Positions 61,135-64,000 of a stretch of DNA of 64,000 nucleotides are shown here, piece after piece. Numbering within the stretch: position 1 is the stretch's first letter; each line of letters starts with the position of its first letter. Below the pieces are notes generated by a model. It did not search any database and had not been told where the DNA came from. It saw only the letters and a list, made by a program, of their open reading frames with translations. Source of the stretch: Psilocybe azurescens (Eukaryota > Basidiomycota > Agaricomycetes > Agaricales > Agrocybaceae); the NCBI GenBank assembly GCA_023853785.1, contig JAJIRX010000811.1, positions 62,001 through 126,000 of the forward strand, in the 5' to 3' direction. A program made the position numbers and the translations under genes.

Positions 61135-63419
61135 ATGTCGACAACTAAAACTCCAAGCAATGGTCCTGACCCGATTTTGCTCACATTGTTTGCGAATCGT
61201 TTCATGAGCGTAGCAGAGGCAATGGGTCGGTCGTTGCAGCAAACTTCGATCAGTACCAATATCAAGGAACGCCTCGACTTTTCCTGTGCTCTTTTCGCTC
61301 CAGACGGCGACCTGGTTGCAAATGCGCCATTCATTCCCATACATCTCGGCTCCATGAGCTTGTAAGTCCAATTCCACGTAGCCCCTGTCTTATCTGATGA
61401 GCCATTTCGAATCAGTGCTGTAAAATATCAGATGAATCTTTACGGAAAGTCACTCAAGGAAGGTGATGTTTTGATGACAAACTCGCCTCATGCGGGTGGA
61501 TCGTATGTGATATTCTGTCTTGATCAAGACCCGTTCATGTTCACGAGCCTCCGTTTTAGCCATTTGCCAGATATAACCATTATCACGCCAGTTTTTGACT
61601 CTAAATCAAAAGAGATCATATTCTTCACTGCATCACGAGGCCACCATGCAGATATAGGGGGAATTCTACCTGGGTCAATGCCACCCACGTCTGTCAACAT
61701 CTTTGAAGAAGGAGCTGAAATCGTCAGCTTCAAGATAGTCAATGGAGGGATATTTGATAGAGACGGTCTGATCGATTATATGGTCACTAAACCTAGCCAA
61801 TATCCTGGAAGCTCGGGCTGCCGTAACATCCGCGATGTCGAGAGTGACCTCAAAGCAGTAAGCATCATGACTAGATGTTAATCCTTCATTGATATCCAAC
61901 TCATTTGATTTTTAGCAAATCGCGGCCAACCACAAAGGAATTCAATTGATTCATGCCAGTACGTTTTAATGATGTTTATCTATGATGTCGTATTAATGAA
62001 GGATGGTTAATCAGTCGTCGACGATTATGGACTCGAAACAGTGCAAGAATATATGTTCCATATCCGCAATAATGCAGAAATGTCTGTTCGTAATTTATTA
62101 AAAGATGTCGCAAAGCGTGCCGGTACAAATCTGCTATCGGCTATTGATTACCTTGATGATGGATCGCCAGTGCGTGCTCTAACATACATATATTTCTGGG
62201 GACCTCTTTCTGACTTCTTTTCATCTTAAATTTTACAGATTCAATTAAAAGTTGAAATTGATGAAACGAAAGGTTCTGCGGTGCTGGACTTCGAAGGAAC
62301 AGGATGCGAAGTTCGTGGAAACCTCAATTCACCCATTTCTGTAGTTCATTCTGCAGTAATTTATTGCATGCGAGCTATGCTTGATCTTGATATTCCACTG
62401 AATGCAGGGTGCCTCGTTCCACTTGAGAGTGAGTTTTGCATTGCGCAGCTTAGTCGAAATTATCTCAAATTAGTTCTATTTCAGTTAAAATTCCACAGAA
62501 ATCTCTCTTGGCGCCTTCTCGCACGGCTGCCGTTTGCGGAGGAAACGTACTGACTTCTCAACGTATTGTTGATGTGGTCCTCAAAGCATTCCATGCTGCA
62601 GCTGCCAGTCAGGGATGTACAAAGTAAGCGCCATTAAGTAATCTTCTCTTCCAGCGTTCTTTATCTGATGAGACTTGCAGCAACCTCACTTTCGGAGCCG
62701 GCGGCAAGGATAAAGACGGAAACAGTATAGCGGGCTGGGGCTACTATGAGGTATTGTGCTATCTTAATTCTTTTGGTTATTTAGTCTCATGACCTCTTGT
62801 CGTTTCTTTAGACTATCGCAGGTGGATCTGGGGCAGGTCCTGGCTGGCATGGCACAGATGGTGTCCACACTCATATCACGAACACTCGCATCGGTGACGT
62901 AGAAATTCTAGAGAGAAGGTACCCCGTCATGCTCCATGAATTCGGACTGCGCTCTGGCTCTGGCGGAGTCGGTAAATGGCACGGTGGGGAAGGTGTAGTC
63001 CGCTCCATAGAATTCCTGGAGCCGATGCAAGTATCCATACTATCTGAAGTGCGTATTCGTATATCTGTTTCCCATCCACAATCTGACGCTGCCACACCAT
63101 TCTCAAGCGACGCACACGGCAGCCATATGGTCTCGAAGGCGGGGGTCCCGGCGCATTTGGTCGAAATACATGGATCAAGAAATGTCGTCAAGAAGATGGC
63201 GACTTGGATGAGAAAGGCGACCTGCGCACGCGTAACATCAACATCGGCGGAAAGGCTAGTGTATGGATGGGTAAAGGCGATCAATTGGTGATTGAAACCC
63301 CGGGCGGTGGGGCATGGGGTGCACCCGAAGGCACTGTGAAATCCTCACACGAACACATTAAAGCCTGGGAACCTCGTGGATCTATTGCTGAGCGAGCAGC
63401 TGCGCAAGCCGCTTTCTAA
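61135..63419 (+). CDS. Hydantoinase B/5-oxoprolinase C-terminal half, stand-alone
   Basis: ATG 61135, TAA 63417-63419. The sequence starts at the junction where HyuB begins in 5-oxoprolinase ([20 protein letters not shown], then [17 protein letters not shown]). It continues with [84 protein letters not shown] and the end [12 protein letters not shown]. About ten exons keep one frame. Fungal 5-oxoprolinases are fused HyuA-HyuB proteins of ~1,300 residues that open 5-oxoproline with ATP; here only the B half (~590 residues) is present, lacking the HyuA ATPase part. It may work with a separate A subunit, or be a truncated gene. Confidence 0.85.
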
Positions 63420-64000
63420 GGCTGGGGTTGCACATTTTGTATGCGGTACGAATCCTATCTTCGGCATCGGTATCAATTGAAATCCTAGAACACATTGAAT
63501 GTCGGTGTCATTCGCTTGCTTTTCTCGTGCACTGCCTATATTGACTGCAGCCACGGTGTACATCTTTCAAAGTTTCATCCCGTTATCTGGGTTCTCGACG
63601 AGAACCTACTATGTCTGAGAAACATAGAGTTATGTGGAAATGTAGTGACGTTAAATTGCCTCCTCTTACTTCATTGCATAAGTCAATCGGGGGCCAGGGT
63701 ATATTCTTTAGGTTCTATACGTCCATCTATGCAAAGAAGAGGATATATCCTTGCGGAAAGCAACGAGGAAGTTGCACGCACTGCCACTGAAAAAGTACAC
63801 GTCCTCCGCCGACCCTGAAGTACAAGGTAATCTCTCTCGAACAGATCTCTTTCACCTTGACCAATCCTTGGCCTACCTCATTGTCGACTCATGGTCCTTT
63901 CCCGGAATAACCTGACGCGCCTTTCCTAACGCGCTCGGACCGATTAAACACAGGCATTTAGTCAAGGTTTATTTAAATATCCCGCTGAACTACACATGAC
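63420..64000. other. Downstream flank, no gene seen
   Basis: No supported gene to the window end. Confidence 0.45.

Overview
This looks like nuclear DNA of a mushroom-forming basidiomycete (Agaricomycetes). Genes are split by many short introns of about 50-70 bases with GT..AG ends, one intron separates a lone ATG exon in a ribosomal protein gene, and several families are typical of these fungi: a sphingolipid C9-methyltransferase, DUF4246, an expanded Agaricomycete kinase family and an expanded fungal deaminase family. Coordinates of spliced genes are outer limits of the coding region; exon joints were placed by eye.

Layout. 1-8.2 kb is a decayed accessory region: the 3' end of a Ty3/gypsy retrotransposon with one LTR and an extra ORF after pol, a 5' fragment of a proteasome-chaperone-like gene, a broken kinase gene plus a stray kinase fragment, then a broken full copy of the proteasome-chaperone gene. 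8.5-23.4 kb is housekeeping: CSC1-like channel (-), mitochondrial release factor 1 (+), SPX-RING ubiquitin ligase (-), sphingolipid C9-methyltransferase (-), ribosomal protein L24 (+) and an R-SNARE (-). 23.8-27.4 kb is a second accessory island: a dead deaminase gene inside 13-bp terminal inverted repeats, itself sandwiched between two ~330-base direct repeats. 27.4-45.8 kb is again conserved: a CAMK-type kinase with a very long low-complexity tail (-), DNA polymerase epsilon catalytic subunit (-), a DUF4246 protein (+) and an Ase1/PRC1 microtubule bundler (-). 45.8-48.8 kb is sparse. 48.8-57.4 kb carries an FAD monooxygenase (-), a monocarboxylate-type MFS transporter (-) and an acyl-CoA oxidase-like enzyme (+), possibly a small metabolic neighbourhood. 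59-63.4 kb holds a UBR7/Mlo2-like protein (-) and a stand-alone hydantoinase-B half of a 5-oxoprolinase (+).

Two themes stand out. First, both accessory genes (kinase and deaminase) are decayed and both sit between direct duplications of the end of a neighbouring host gene, which suggests a shared way of arriving. Second, at least eleven single-base frame breaks fall in conserved genes, mostly in homopolymer runs and almost all in the direction of one missing base. Several of these genes (rpl24, mrf1, csc1, ase1) are unlikely to be dead, so sequence error has to be considered before any of them is called a pseudogene.
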